A stretch of 33,507 nucleotides of DNA from Candidatus Aenigmarchaeota archaeon LH_S4 (GCA_023659975.1 JAGXOI010000005.1:1-33507), one strand, 5' to 3'; numbered from the stretch's first letter, positions 24,728 through 32,739 are shown. Program-made: numbers and translations. The notes: generated by a model not told the origin, from the sequence alone.

Positions 24728-25201
24728 CTAAATAAACTTCTCCAAATTAGTTTTTTCTGGCTCTTTTCCAAAATAATCTACAAACAATTTTGTTGTTTTA
24801 AGTATTTTTGTTCTACCTGCTTTTTTTGCTGAAATCAGTCCCCGCCTTTCCAGCTCATGAGCATATTCATAAGTTCTGTTTCCAATAGTATTTACAAGGA
24901 CACTCTGTCTTACTGGACCTTTAAAGGCAATTATGGATAGAGCTTTTAATAATCCTGGAGACAAATCTTTGTAAGGAGCAAGTTTCCTAACTTTCTGCAA
25001 AATTTCAGGGTTAACAATTAACTGATAGGTTTCATTTGCTTCAACCAATTTTATCCCACTTTCTTCACTATATTTCTCTTTTAATTCTAGAATTTTTTCT
25101 TTAATCTCTCCTGAAGGAATTTGAGTTAGTTTAACCAATTCAGCAATATTCATAGGTTTTGATTTCAAAAATAAGGCAGCTTCTATTGTTCTCTTAGGCA
25201 T
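24728..25201 (-). CDS. scpB: Segregation and condensation protein ScpB
   Basis: 157 residues. Partner of SMC-ScpA in chromosome compaction. Two winged-helix domains: EAALFLKSKPMNIAELVKLT with EGGIKLVE-type wing (YQLIVNP), and LSPGLLKALSIIAFKGPVRQ with VNTIGNRTYEYAHELERRGLI, followed by the wing and the terminal FVDYFG. Matches the family throughout. scpA and smc are not in the window. Its upstream region carries a 20-bp sequence repeated before the gene at 32487. Confidence 0.92.
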   Translation of the reverse strand: MPKRTIEAALFLKSKPMNIAELVKLTQIPSGEIKEKILELKEKYSEESGIKLVEANETYQLIVNPEILQKVRKLAPYKDLSPGLLKALSIIAFKGPVRQSVLVNTIGNRTYEYAHELERRGLISAKKAGRTKILKTTKLFVDYFGKEPEKTNLEKFI

Positions 25202-25215
25202 AATTAAGCCTTTTA
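25196..25215. repeat. Direct repeat flanking the 25-32 kb cassette, left copy
   Basis: AGGCATAATTAAGCCTTTTA, covering the scpB start codon and leader. The right copy at 32482-32505 differs only by an extra TTAA. The two bracket the gene set 25232-32487. Confidence 0.6.
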
Positions 25216-25231
25216 AAAAATTAGATTAATT

Positions 25232-26788
25232 TCAGTCTGTGTAATGTGGAGTCTTAATTTGCAGATTGTCACTTCTTTCCATTTTAACTCTGTAAGTTGC
25301 ATCTGCTTTTATTCCAAAATTTAAGTCTAGGGTATCTTCATCAGGCCATCCTGTTAGAGAAACAGTTAATCCACCATAGAGTAATTCTTCATTGTTTGGT
25401 TTTATCTCCAAATCACTTTTTTCTCCCACATATTTTATTTCACAAACATTATTTGCGCAAGTGCAACTGCCAATTTTCCCCTCTTCACTTGATTTTTTAT
25501 TACAACTTAATTTAATATAGTCTCTAACATCTCCAACCGGCTTTATTGCTATTTTATCATATTCTGTTTCACTCCTGTCTCTTCTACCATATTTTCTATA
25601 ACTTGGTTCTCCCTTACATTCTACACAAGTGCTCTCATTATTTATTGTAATGTTTTCTTCTCCTACCTCTTTTTCACATTCATCTAATTTTTGTGAAATA
25701 TTAGTTTTATTTACACAATATTGATATTTATAATCACCTAATGGTGTCCAGCCCACCAATTCTTCTTCAATAGATTTTAAAGTTCCAGTAAACCAATTAT
25801 ATTCATATTTCCCTCTAAAAGTAACCTTACCCCCTCTTCTCTCATTTTTGAAACTTACTGGAATTATTCCTTCTTTAAAACCTGCTCCAGCTCCTTTCCA
25901 GATAAGAGGGACAAAAGTGTACATCAAAGTATTTGCTGGAGCTGCTTTCTCTTTTGCAGAGTTAACTTTAAATTTAGATTTACTTTCATTAATATTTTTT
26001 ATTGCTTCTATCTCTAGATAACTTTCAGTCTGATAATCATAAGAGTAAGTTGTTTTTATTGTCCCACCTATTGACATTTTATTTTTTGCATAAGTGCACT
26101 CTTCTGTCCAGGGATCATTTACCCTCCCTGTTAAACTAAAATAATGGTCAGTCTCTTTTCTTATATTATCAGAATAATCTCCAGTAATTCCAGTAATATT
26201 GAGAACTTCCAAATTTTCACACACCTCATATTTTCCCCCTGTAGTTTTTATTGATACATTTGTAGCACCATAACTTCCTTTATTTTCCAGAGTCATCCAA
26301 CTTTGTATCGGCATTCCAGCATAGGTTTCTCCCTTTGGCTGTAATTCAAAATTTGTTATTTCCAAACCATAATCCTCTGGTTTTTCTCCAGTAGCTTTTT
26401 CCTGATCAGGAAGTACACACTCCTGTTGGTAAGCCATAGGATTTGAGAAAATTAACATTAGGCAGTGCATCTGCTTTTCAGCCGTTCCTGGTAATTCAGA
26501 CATACTTTCTCCAATATTACTCATCGGACCTCTCAAATAACTTGCATAGGGTCCATAGGCTGCGTAACCTAGAATCATAGTAATTACAAAAAATACAAGC
26601 ACCCCTGAGAGTCTGAAAGGCCAGGCAATCAATAAAAGAATCCCAAAATCTACAATCATTAATCCTACTGCAAAAACACCTATAAACTTGCCGATATCTG
26701 CAACCCCGAAATATTCAACAAACAGAGCCGCAGTTAAGGCTACCAAAAAACCGCAAATCAAAGCCTCCAAAAAATCTGCTTTTCCCAT
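25232..26788 (-). CDS. Membrane protein with large external Cys-containing beta domain
   Basis: 518 residues. Three hydrophobic helices near the N-terminus (about 6-24, 33-55, 59-79), then an external part of about 430 residues: an Ig-like domain (YGLEITNFELQPKGETYAGM, LENKGSYGATNVSIKT) of CARDB type, and a second beta-rich part with several Cys pairs (CVNKTNISQKLDEC, CVECKG, CTCANNVC) likely to form disulfides. No enzyme motif. It begins 2 bp after the GAP1-like gene stop and has a purine-rich GAGGAAGG upstream, so it is the last gene of that operon and probably its surface component. Confidence 0.7.
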   Translation of the reverse strand: MGKADFLEALICGFLVALTAALFVEYFGVADIGKFIGVFAVGLMIVDFGILLLIAWPFRLSGVLVFFVITMILGYAAYGPYASYLRGPMSNIGESMSELPGTAEKQMHCLMLIFSNPMAYQQECVLPDQEKATGEKPEDYGLEITNFELQPKGETYAGMPIQSWMTLENKGSYGATNVSIKTTGGKYEVCENLEVLNITGITGDYSDNIRKETDHYFSLTGRVNDPWTEECTYAKNKMSIGGTIKTTYSYDYQTESYLEIEAIKNINESKSKFKVNSAKEKAAPANTLMYTFVPLIWKGAGAGFKEGIIPVSFKNERRGGKVTFRGKYEYNWFTGTLKSIEEELVGWTPLGDYKYQYCVNKTNISQKLDECEKEVGEENITINNESTCVECKGEPSYRKYGRRDRSETEYDKIAIKPVGDVRDYIKLSCNKKSSEEGKIGSCTCANNVCEIKYVGEKSDLEIKPNNEELLYGGLTVSLTGWPDEDTLDLNFGIKADATYRVKMERSDNLQIKTPHYTD

Positions 26789-26790
26789 TT

Positions 26791-29115
26791 TTATTTACCT
26801 TCTTCCTCATTTTCAGTTTCTCCTTCACCTTCTCCCTCCCCTCTTTTCAGTTTCTCCTTTATTTTCTTTCCCCCCCTTTTCAGTTTCTCCTTTGTTTTCT
26901 TTCCCCCCCTTTTCAGTTTCTCCTTTGTTTTCTTCCCCCTCTCAGTTTCTCCTTTAGTTTTTTTTATCTGCTCTTCTAGTAATTCTTTCTCAAGCGATTC
27001 TTTCATACTTTTTCCGCTTTTAAAAGACCAAAGCATAAATAATAGAAAGGTATTTAATGCAGAAAAAGCGGCAAGAAGGGGCCAAGAAATAGTAATCCCA
27101 GACCAACTCAGAAAAGCAGGAACGCCTGCAACTAGTAATATTAAAGTGATACCTAATTCAATTATTTTTGCAATACCTGTTTTTCCTATTTTTCCTTTTT
27201 CAGGAATAAACTTATAAAGTACAAAAACACCACCTAAAGCTGCTATTGCTAATCCATACAAACTGTGGGTATAATACAGAACTAAAATACCGACAATAAT
27301 AAACAAAACCCCCATCTTCTGCTTAAAACCAAAACCCTCGATTTCTGGAATTAAAATAAGTAGATAAATAGAACCTATGATTATTGCGGGTATTCCAATA
27401 ATCCACAGCCCTGGTAAAAGGATTAAAATAATTAGCCCAACTGCAATTGCAACGAACGGTAAAATAACCTTTGTATACTTTTCCACATTTTCTGATGGTT
27501 TTCCTTCATATACTTTTCCTCCTGCCTTTCCAAAAGCTTTTCCTGTTTTTACTCCTCCCTTTCCAAAAGCTTTTCCTGTTTTTACTCCTCCCTTTCCAAT
27601 ACCTTTTCCTGTTTTTACTACTGCTTTTTTACTTACTCCCACTGCTTTTCCAAGACCTCTTCTTATTTTAGAGAATTTTAACAAAGATTCCAATCCTTTC
27701 CTAAACTTTTCCAACTCTTGCAAGGCTTTATCATATTCATCATTTTCTATCAAATCCTGAATTTTATACTCAAATTTATCTAAAGATGAATAACCAAGTT
27801 CTACTATCAAATTGTTTATTTGTTCATCACCCTTTTTTAGCTTACTCTTAACTTCTTTAATTAAATCATCACACTTACATCTAAGTTTGTAAACTTTTAT
27901 ATCCGTATCTTCATCAGAAGGAGGTTGTCCATCCCCCCCTGCTCCTCCAGCTCCTTCCCCTCCTGCTCCTCCAGAACCTTCTGTGTAAAACCAGTTTTTC
28001 CAGTTTTTTATTCTCTGCCTTAAATTACTTCTACTTTCCTTATCTTTACCAGAAGATTCCGATGGCTTTGACAAATCTCCATTAGAGGGAGGTTGTCTAG
28101 TCCCCCCTCCTCCTCCAGCTTTTTCTTTTCCTTCTTTTCCAAAATTTTCTCTTACTGATTCCAATCTTTCTTTAAGATTAACCTCTTCATCTTCAGACAC
28201 AGAAGCCCCTCCAAGTTCATTAACTTTTTCATCCACAAACCTACTTGCACATTCTTTAAAATCCTTATATTCTTTTTCTAATTCTTCATAAAAATTGTAA
28301 TCTTCTCTCAAAGCTTTAGATCCTTTCTCAAAATATCTATCAATTACATACCCAACAAATTTATCTATATTATCCCGCTTAGTAAATTCCATCTCTTTAT
28401 CAATATCTATTACTTTCCTTTCACTTTTAAAAGGGCCCTCAGTTAGAAGAATAAGCCCAAATTCGCCTTTATTCTTTATGACAGGGAGAGTACTGAATTG
28501 TATTACCCTTTGTCTCCGGGGCAGAAGATCTAAAAGTGCATATACTATCTTAATTAAAGTGTCAGTGTCTCTGCCTCTACATAATAGTTCTAACTTTTCT
28601 TCTTTAAGAAGCGCAGCGAGAACATTTTTTAAAGTAGTCCTAAATTTTATATAGTTCTCTATCTTGTCTTCTACTTCATATTTCCAACTTTCATCTATTT
28701 TAATTTGAATAACATCAGCTTTTCCTTTTGATTTTATATCTCTAACAAACTTCTCATACTTTTCTACATCTTTAATGAAATGTTTCTTGAGTAATCTTGG
28801 GTTCGCACCTATTTTTACATAATCATCCAAATTAATAACTATATGATGACTATATACACCTTCTCTATCAATTTTATCTCTTGTTCCACCTTTAAATAAT
28901 GATAATACTACCTTTTCCCTGCCATTTTTTATTAGCTTTGTCAAGCCATATGCTTCTCCAACTTTTGAAACCTTTGAAAAATCAACAAACTCAAATTTCC
29001 TTCCATAATCTCTGGCAATTTCTCTATTCCATCCCTCCTCGCTCCATGTTTTTATACCATAACCCAGTTCATCTGGGTGAATTCCATAGGTGTAATGGTC
29101 AGCTTTTACTAACAT
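26791..29115 (-). CDS. GAP1-like (GTPase-associated) domain protein fused to multi-pass membrane domain
   Basis: 774 residues. Residues 1-300 resemble the GAP1 N-terminal and middle domains that accompany GTPases in bacterial conflict systems: ADHYTYGI...GIKTWSEEGW at the start, DREGVYSHHIVI with an ANP..L motif (83-108), and LLPRRQRVIQFSTLPV followed by LILLTEG (198-226). Then Gly/Pro/Ser linkers, a module (306-325, SVSEDEEVNLKERLESVREN) and a helical module (430-480) both shared with the AAA+ protein at 29545, an 11-residue Gly/Lys repeat (500-533), about seven transmembrane helices (546-698) and a basic KKTKEKLKRGG repeat tail. Overlaps the GTPase gene by 7 bp. The GAP1 call is from recalled patterns. 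Confidence 0.6.
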   Translation of the reverse strand: MLVKADHYTYGIHPDELGYGIKTWSEEGWNREIARDYGRKFEFVDFSKVSKVGEAYGLTKLIKNGREKVVLSLFKGGTRDKIDREGVYSHHIVINLDDYVKIGANPRLLKKHFIKDVEKYEKFVRDIKSKGKADVIQIKIDESWKYEVEDKIENYIKFRTTLKNVLAALLKEEKLELLCRGRDTDTLIKIVYALLDLLPRRQRVIQFSTLPVIKNKGEFGLILLTEGPFKSERKVIDIDKEMEFTKRDNIDKFVGYVIDRYFEKGSKALREDYNFYEELEKEYKDFKECASRFVDEKVNELGGASVSEDEEVNLKERLESVRENFGKEGKEKAGGGGGTRQPPSNGDLSKPSESSGKDKESRSNLRQRIKNWKNWFYTEGSGGAGGEGAGGAGGDGQPPSDEDTDIKVYKLRCKCDDLIKEVKSKLKKGDEQINNLIVELGYSSLDKFEYKIQDLIENDEYDKALQELEKFRKGLESLLKFSKIRRGLGKAVGVSKKAVVKTGKGIGKGGVKTGKAFGKGGVKTGKAFGKAGGKVYEGKPSENVEKYTKVILPFVAIAVGLIILILLPGLWIIGIPAIIIGSIYLLILIPEIEGFGFKQKMGVLFIIVGILVLYYTHSLYGLAIAALGGVFVLYKFIPEKGKIGKTGIAKIIELGITLILLVAGVPAFLSWSGITISWPLLAAFSALNTFLLFMLWSFKSGKSMKESLEKELLEEQIKKTKGETERGKKTKEKLKRGGKKTKEKLKRGGKKIKEKLKRGEGEGEGETENEEEGK
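26844..26942 (-). repeat. Three 33-bp tandem repeats
   Basis: Starts at 26844, 26877 and 26910. Encode the KK(T/I)KEKLKRGG repeat in the C-terminal tail of the GAP1-like protein. Copy number is likely variable between strains. Confidence 0.9.
27530..27620 (-). repeat. Three 33-bp tandem repeats
   Basis: Starts at 27530, 27563 and 27596. Encode KTGKAFGKGGV-like units just before the membrane part of the GAP1-like protein. Unrelated in sequence to the repeat at 26844 but with the same 11-residue period. Confidence 0.9.
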
Positions 29116-29582
29116 TTTAAATCTTCATCCCAACTCCCCCATCTCGTTATTTCAGTGGTTACCGTCTCATAAATTTCTCTAATTTTTTCACCGCTGATTT
29201 CATAAAGTCCAATCTCGTACTCTTTCGGCCTCCTTAACCGTCCTCCTTCTGCTCTTAACCCTATAGCTACCTTGTAAAATACGGCAGGAGAGGTTGCAGG
29301 TGGCCACTCACCAGCATTAAGATGTAGCGCAACTTCTTTGAAATGATTCGCTGAAGTTGTATCGATACTTCTCGTTGTAAAATCAAGCTTACTATAACCA
29401 CTCCTTATAAGCCAAGAAAGGAAATTACTTTCTTCTACTCTTTCCTTGGAAGGCAGGATTTCTCTATCACTTACTATATCTACTCCCTGTTTAGCATTTG
29501 CATGTATGGTCGCAGCTTGCTCTAATAGGTATCCCACAACAGTTTTACCAGCACTCATTCCACCAATAAAAGCTACATTCAT
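29109..29582 (-). CDS. Small P-loop GTPase-like protein, DO-GTPase type
   Basis: 157 residues from ATG 29582 (a GTG at 29594 would add four). A Shine-Dalgarno GGTGA at 29595-29591, eight bases before the ATG, decides the start and is one of few in the window. Walker A: AFIGGMSAGKTVVGYLL near the N-terminus. Then LNAGEWPPATSP and, after a strand, YEIGLYEISGEKI, which follows the ..G.WP..T ... l.DisGE pattern of the GTPases paired with GAP1 proteins, with Asp changed to Glu in the switch II motif. The protein stops soon after, with no NKxD-type base-binding motif, so it is short for a GTPase and may be truncated. Overlaps the GAP1-like gene (7 bp) and the AAA+ gene. Confidence 0.6.
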   Translation of the reverse strand: MNVAFIGGMSAGKTVVGYLLEQAATIHANAKQGVDIVSDREILPSKERVEESNFLSWLIRSGYSKLDFTTRSIDTTSANHFKEVALHLNAGEWPPATSPAVFYKVAIGLRAEGGRLRRPKEYEIGLYEISGEKIREIYETVTTEITRWGSWDEDLKC

Positions 29583-30810
29583 AATAACCTTCACCTATTA
29601 TTATATTAGTAAACAAATCTTTTATGTTCTTTCCTGATTCTCCAAACCATTTAGAAGATATATCTGAAATAGGGACTTCGAAAGAAGTGGCGTCACACTC
29701 TACAGCCGCTACCTTTGCCAGTAAGCTCTTTCCACATCCTGGAGGACCAAAAAGCAATACTCCCTTCGAGGGTTCAATCCCGTATCTTTCCAAATATTCT
29801 GGATACTTCAATGGCATAGTAATTACATCTCTTATTCTTTCCTTTGTCTCTTTCAATCCCCCTATATCCTCCCACTTTACATTGGGCTTCTCGACAATTA
29901 TTAATTCCTTCTTCCTTTCGCCCTCCTCTTGATTTTTTTCCCTAACCTTTTCAGTTAAATCAGGTAAGAATTGTTTAAATGCCTTCTCAAGAGCATTACA
30001 TCTTGTAGTAATATCCTCAAGCCTTTCTTTTAATTTGTCAAATTCAGTATTTGTCTCTTTAATCATGTTATCTCTTTTCTTAATTGATGAAGCAAATATA
30101 TTTTTAAGATTCTCTATACTTTCCTTAACTTTCTCGTGCTCTTTCTGTATACTCTCAAACCGTTTATCCAAACTTTCAAACTTTTCCTCAACTACTCCTT
30201 CGTAAATTCTTCTCCACTCTTCTATTCTTTCCCTTAAATTACTTCCACCCCCCTTATCTCCTTTAGAAGAAGGTTGTCCAGTTTTCTTTTTTCTTCTTAT
30301 TATTCCAAAAATTCCAAGAGCTTTTTTTGTTTTTCCTACTTTTTCGTAAATTCCTTTCCACTTTTCTCTTTTTTTCTCTAAATCACTTCCACCTCTTTTA
30401 TCTTTACCAGGATGTTGTCCAGTCCCCTCTTCTACTTCTGCTTCAGTACCTTCTCTTTCTGCTTTTACAAAATTTTCTCTTACTGATTCTGGTCTTTCTT
30501 TAAGATTAACCTCTTCATCTTCAGACACAGAAGGAGGTTCCGATGGCTTTGACAAAGATTCCAATCCTTCCTTAAAGTTTTTCAACTTTTGCAAGGCTTC
30601 ATTATATTTTCCCTCTTCTTCCAAACGCTGAATTTCATCCTCAAATTTATCAAAAGATTCATAACCAAATTCTCCTATCAATTCCTTTAGTCGTTTATCA
30701 TCTTCTAGCCTTTCCTTACTTTTTCTAATCGAATAATGACAATCTAGTATAAGTCTGTTAATTCTATTTTTCATCTTTATTTCTTCTTTGTTCTGGTTTT
30801 CTTCAGGCAA
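29545..30810 (-). CDS. Coiled-coil AAA+ protein, truncated after the pore loop
   Basis: 421 residues from a TTG at 30810 (MPEENQN, like MPEAKQN of the gene at 32487); ATG 30774 is the first ATG. Residues 30-90 are a helical module also in the GAP1-like protein; 93-113 SVSEDEEVNLKER is also shared; 206-293 is a coiled coil nearly identical to one at 31404-32111. Residues 305-400 are a Cdc48/proteasome-ATPase-type AAA+ start: KWEDIGGLKETKERI, Walker A GPPGCGKS (355-362) and pore loop KWFGES (387-392). Reading then runs out of the family at residue 400 into a 21-residue tail made by the out-of-frame start of the GTPase gene. Walker B, sensor 1 and arginine finger are missing, so it cannot be a normal ATPase. 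Confidence 0.7.
   Translation of the reverse strand: MPEENQNKEEIKMKNRINRLILDCHYSIRKSKERLEDDKRLKELIGEFGYESFDKFEDEIQRLEEEGKYNEALQKLKNFKEGLESLSKPSEPPSVSEDEEVNLKERPESVRENFVKAEREGTEAEVEEGTGQHPGKDKRGGSDLEKKREKWKGIYEKVGKTKKALGIFGIIRRKKKTGQPSSKGDKGGGSNLRERIEEWRRIYEGVVEEKFESLDKRFESIQKEHEKVKESIENLKNIFASSIKKRDNMIKETNTEFDKLKERLEDITTRCNALEKAFKQFLPDLTEKVREKNQEEGERKKELIIVEKPNVKWEDIGGLKETKERIRDVITMPLKYPEYLERYGIEPSKGVLLFGPPGCGKSLLAKVAAVECDATSFEVPISDISSKWFGESGKNIKDLFTNIIIGEGYYECSFYWWNECW
29931..30200 (-). repeat. 270-bp direct repeat, copy A (coiled-coil module)
   Basis: Aligns without gaps to 31436-31705 (constant offset 1505), above 90 percent identity by eye; from about 30070 to 30200 there is one mismatch. 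Encodes EKFESLDKRFESIQKEHEKV and the following coiled coil in the AAA+ protein. Confidence 0.92.
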
Positions 30811-30859
30811 GGCTTCTACTCTCTCTATTAATCTCTCGAATTCTTCATATTTTCTTTAC

Positions 30860-31130
30860 TTAATTAGGTTTCTTTGTCTTTTTACCAATCTCCTCTTCTT
30901 TTTCTTCTTTAAGTTCTTCAGCGGGAGTTTCTTTTTTTGGTTCTTTTTATGGTCATTTCTTCTCTTCTTGTCCATGCCCTATCTATTGAATCTAAGTCTT
31001 TGAGTTTCAAATTTCCGTTTTCATTAAAAAAGTGTTTAAATGGTTCGACATCATATAACTTTGGAGCATCAATAACCTGCCTTCCATTACCAACTTCTGT
31101 GATTTTAAATACTAATTCCTTAATTGATCG
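30860..31130 (-). pseudogene. Decayed, frameshifted gene remnant
   Basis: In frame after the stop of the 85-residue gene, a coding-looking segment reads SIKELVFKITEVGNGRQVID and LDSIDRAWTRREM (31130-30918). A shift in an A-rich run continues in the next frame as EPKKETPAEELKEEKEEE ending at TAA 30862-30860. No start codon of its own is apparent. It is best read as one former protein with a charged C-terminal tail, broken by a stop and a frameshift. Family not recognised. Confidence 0.5.
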
Positions 31131-31388
31131 TTAAAATTTTTTAACCCTAATACTCTGAATTATTCTATGGAATATATTAAACCTCCCTTTTTTCTTTCTT
31201 AGATTAGAGTTATAAATTATCTCATCTAATGTTTTTGAGGTAATTTCCATGATCTTATTAAATCTAATATCAACTTCAGACATCTCTCCTTTATCTAAAA
31301 GCACCTTGCAATCATTTAGCAAATCTTTTACAGCTTTTATATTATAACTAAAAACATCATATTCTCCAGGGTAATAATCCTTAACCAA
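31131..31388 (-). CDS. Hypothetical helical protein
   Basis: 85 residues, soluble: an amphipathic N-terminal helix pair (YNIKAVKDLLNDCKVLLDKG, FNKIMEITSKTLDEI) and a basic tail ending IRVKKF. Not recognised. Starts 15 bp after the preceding coiled-coil gene and its frame continues past the stop into the remnant at 30860-31130, so it may be the head of a longer broken gene. Confidence 0.45.
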   Translation of the reverse strand: MVKDYYPGEYDVFSYNIKAVKDLLNDCKVLLDKGEMSEVDIRFNKIMEITSKTLDEIIYNSNLRKKKGRFNIFHRIIQSIRVKKF

Positions 31389-31403
31389 TAGTTTATCCTG
31401 AAA

Positions 31404-32111
31404 TTATTCAACAACTTCAACTCCTCTCTCTGAAAGATTTTTTTCCCTAACCTTTTCAGTTAAATCAGGTAAGAATTGTTTAAATGCCCTCTCAAGAGCA
31501 TTGCATTTTATGACAATATCTTCAAACTTTTCTTTTAGTTTATCAAATTCAACTTTTGTTTCTTCAATCATTGTATCTCTTTTCTTAATTGATGAAGCAA
31601 ATATATTTTTAAGATTTTCTATACTTTCCTTAACTTTCTCGTGCTCTTTCTGTATACTCTCAAACCGTTTATCCAAACTTTCAAACTTTTCCTCAACTAC
31701 TCCTTCAACAACTTCCTCAATCAAATCAACAGGTCCGGACTGCCCTTCAAGTGAAACATTTTGATTAGAGGGTAACTTAGGTCCTGGCATTAAATTTTCT
31801 CTTGTTGGTAATCTTTCATGTGAGGAAGATCTTTCTTTTGGTTGAGGTGGCTCGGATTCAGAATCAAAACCCTGTGGTGGACTACGAGGCATTTCCTGGC
31901 TCGGTTCCTGAGATTTTCTCTCAGAACTAACACTAGATTTTAACTCTTTCAACATAGCCTTCTCAACTACCTGAAAAGGATAACCTCTATTTTTCAGTTC
32001 ACTAATTATCTCTCTGTCAGACTTTCCACTCTCCCTCATCTTTCTTACTTCTTCAGTTGGTATAGAGCCAACTTCTTCCTTCTTATGGCTGAACGGCAAT
32101 TTTACTCCCAT
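31404..32111 (-). CDS. Coiled-coil protein with short helical module
   Basis: 235 residues. Residues 18-57 (IPTEEVRKMRESGKSDREII, then LKNRGYPFQVVEKA) are the same module as in the gene at 801. Residues 60-135 are Ser/Pro-rich linker. Residues 138-225 are a coiled coil almost identical to that in the truncated AAA+ protein, ending FKQFLPDLTEKVREK. No enzymatic motif. Overlaps the end of the upstream gene by 29 bp. It probably oligomerises or pairs with the AAA+ protein through the shared coil. Confidence 0.7.
   Translation of the reverse strand: MGVKLPFSHKKEEVGSIPTEEVRKMRESGKSDREIISELKNRGYPFQVVEKAMLKELKSSVSSERKSQEPSQEMPRSPPQGFDSESEPPQPKERSSSHERLPTRENLMPGPKLPSNQNVSLEGQSGPVDLIEEVVEGVVEEKFESLDKRFESIQKEHEKVKESIENLKNIFASSIKKRDTMIEETKVEFDKLKEKFEDIVIKCNALERAFKQFLPDLTEKVREKNLSERGVEVVE
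31436..31705 (-). repeat. 270-bp direct repeat, copy B (coiled-coil module)
   Basis: Partner of 29931-30200. Signs of recent gene conversion or duplication between two genes of one operon. Confidence 0.92.
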
Positions 32112-32487
32112 CTTTCAGTTTTTTAATTTCCCTATTAAACTCACTCCAAGTAACAAACTCATGTTTAACAGGAGAAAGTAATTCTATCTCTTTTTCAACT
32201 GTTTCTACTCTCTTATTCTTTGCAAACTTTTTCTCTTTATCCTTAATTTTCAAAATTTCATTTTTTAAATCACTCAGATTTTTATTTATCTCTTCTACCT
32301 TTTCCATAATCTTACTAAACTTTTCCTTATTTAATTTATCAGTTTTTATTTTCTGCTCTTCACCACTATCAATTTTTGAGTTTATATTTCTTATTTGCTC
32401 ATCTATCTTTCTCAATCTCTGTGTGTGTGAATTCGCTCTTCTAACCAACTCCTGTATAACTAAACTATTCTGCTTTGCTTCAGGCAT
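32083..32487 (-). CDS. Coiled-coil protein, first gene of the 25-32 kb cassette
   Basis: 134 residues. Long coiled coil at about 15-95 (heptads with Ile/Leu in HTQRLRKIDEQIRNINSKID and IMEKVEEINKNLSDLKNEIL), then a conserved-looking C-terminal end ELLSPVKHEFVTWSEFNREI. That end resembles terminal motifs of archaeal motility-accessory coiled-coil proteins, but not enough to assign. Start ATG 32487 lies in the right copy of the flanking direct repeat. Confidence 0.65.
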   Translation of the reverse strand: MPEAKQNSLVIQELVRRANSHTQRLRKIDEQIRNINSKIDSGEEQKIKTDKLNKEKFSKIMEKVEEINKNLSDLKNEILKIKDKEKKFAKNKRVETVEKEIELLSPVKHEFVTWSEFNREIKKLKDGSKIAVQP

Positions 32488-32505
32488 AATTAATTAAGCC
32501 TTTTA
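32482..32505. repeat. Direct repeat flanking the 25-32 kb cassette, right copy
   Basis: Same as 25196-25215 with an inserted TTAA. Covers the start codon and leader of the first cassette gene. Confidence 0.6.
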
Positions 32506-32535
32506 TTTATTAAGTTTGTTAGAGGGATAAAAGGT

Positions 32536-32609
32536 AAAAACAAGAACTGCACTCAAACAAGGATATTGGTTAGTTTTCGCTCGAGCCTTTCTGATTTTGC
32601 ATAGCAAAA
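32536..32609 (+). other. Noncoding segment homologous to part of the tRNA-Gly intron
   Basis: 32536-32552 (AAAAACAAGAACTGCAC) is identical to the tRNA-Gly intron in RNA sense; similarity continues as CAAACA ... ATTGG(T/C)TA to 32572. A hairpin TTTTGC-ATA-GCAAAA follows at 32595-32609. The 252-bp spacer 32488-32739 has only a 60-codon reading frame without protein-like features, so a small RNA is plausible. No box C/D or H/ACA pair could be placed with confidence. Confidence 0.35.
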
Positions 32610-32739
32610 TAGGTGCCGTTTTCCAAAGAGAAATGAGTAGAACTTTTTCTCCTTTTCCTTCACGCTTTTCACCTAAATTAATCAATAAAAAGGGTCGATT
32701 TCATCAAAAAGGCTCACCTTAAGCCAGAAAGATAAATTC

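Noticed and set aside
32503-32685. 60-codon minus-strand frame
   Set aside because: Lies over the noncoding segment similar to the tRNA intron and has no protein-like pattern.
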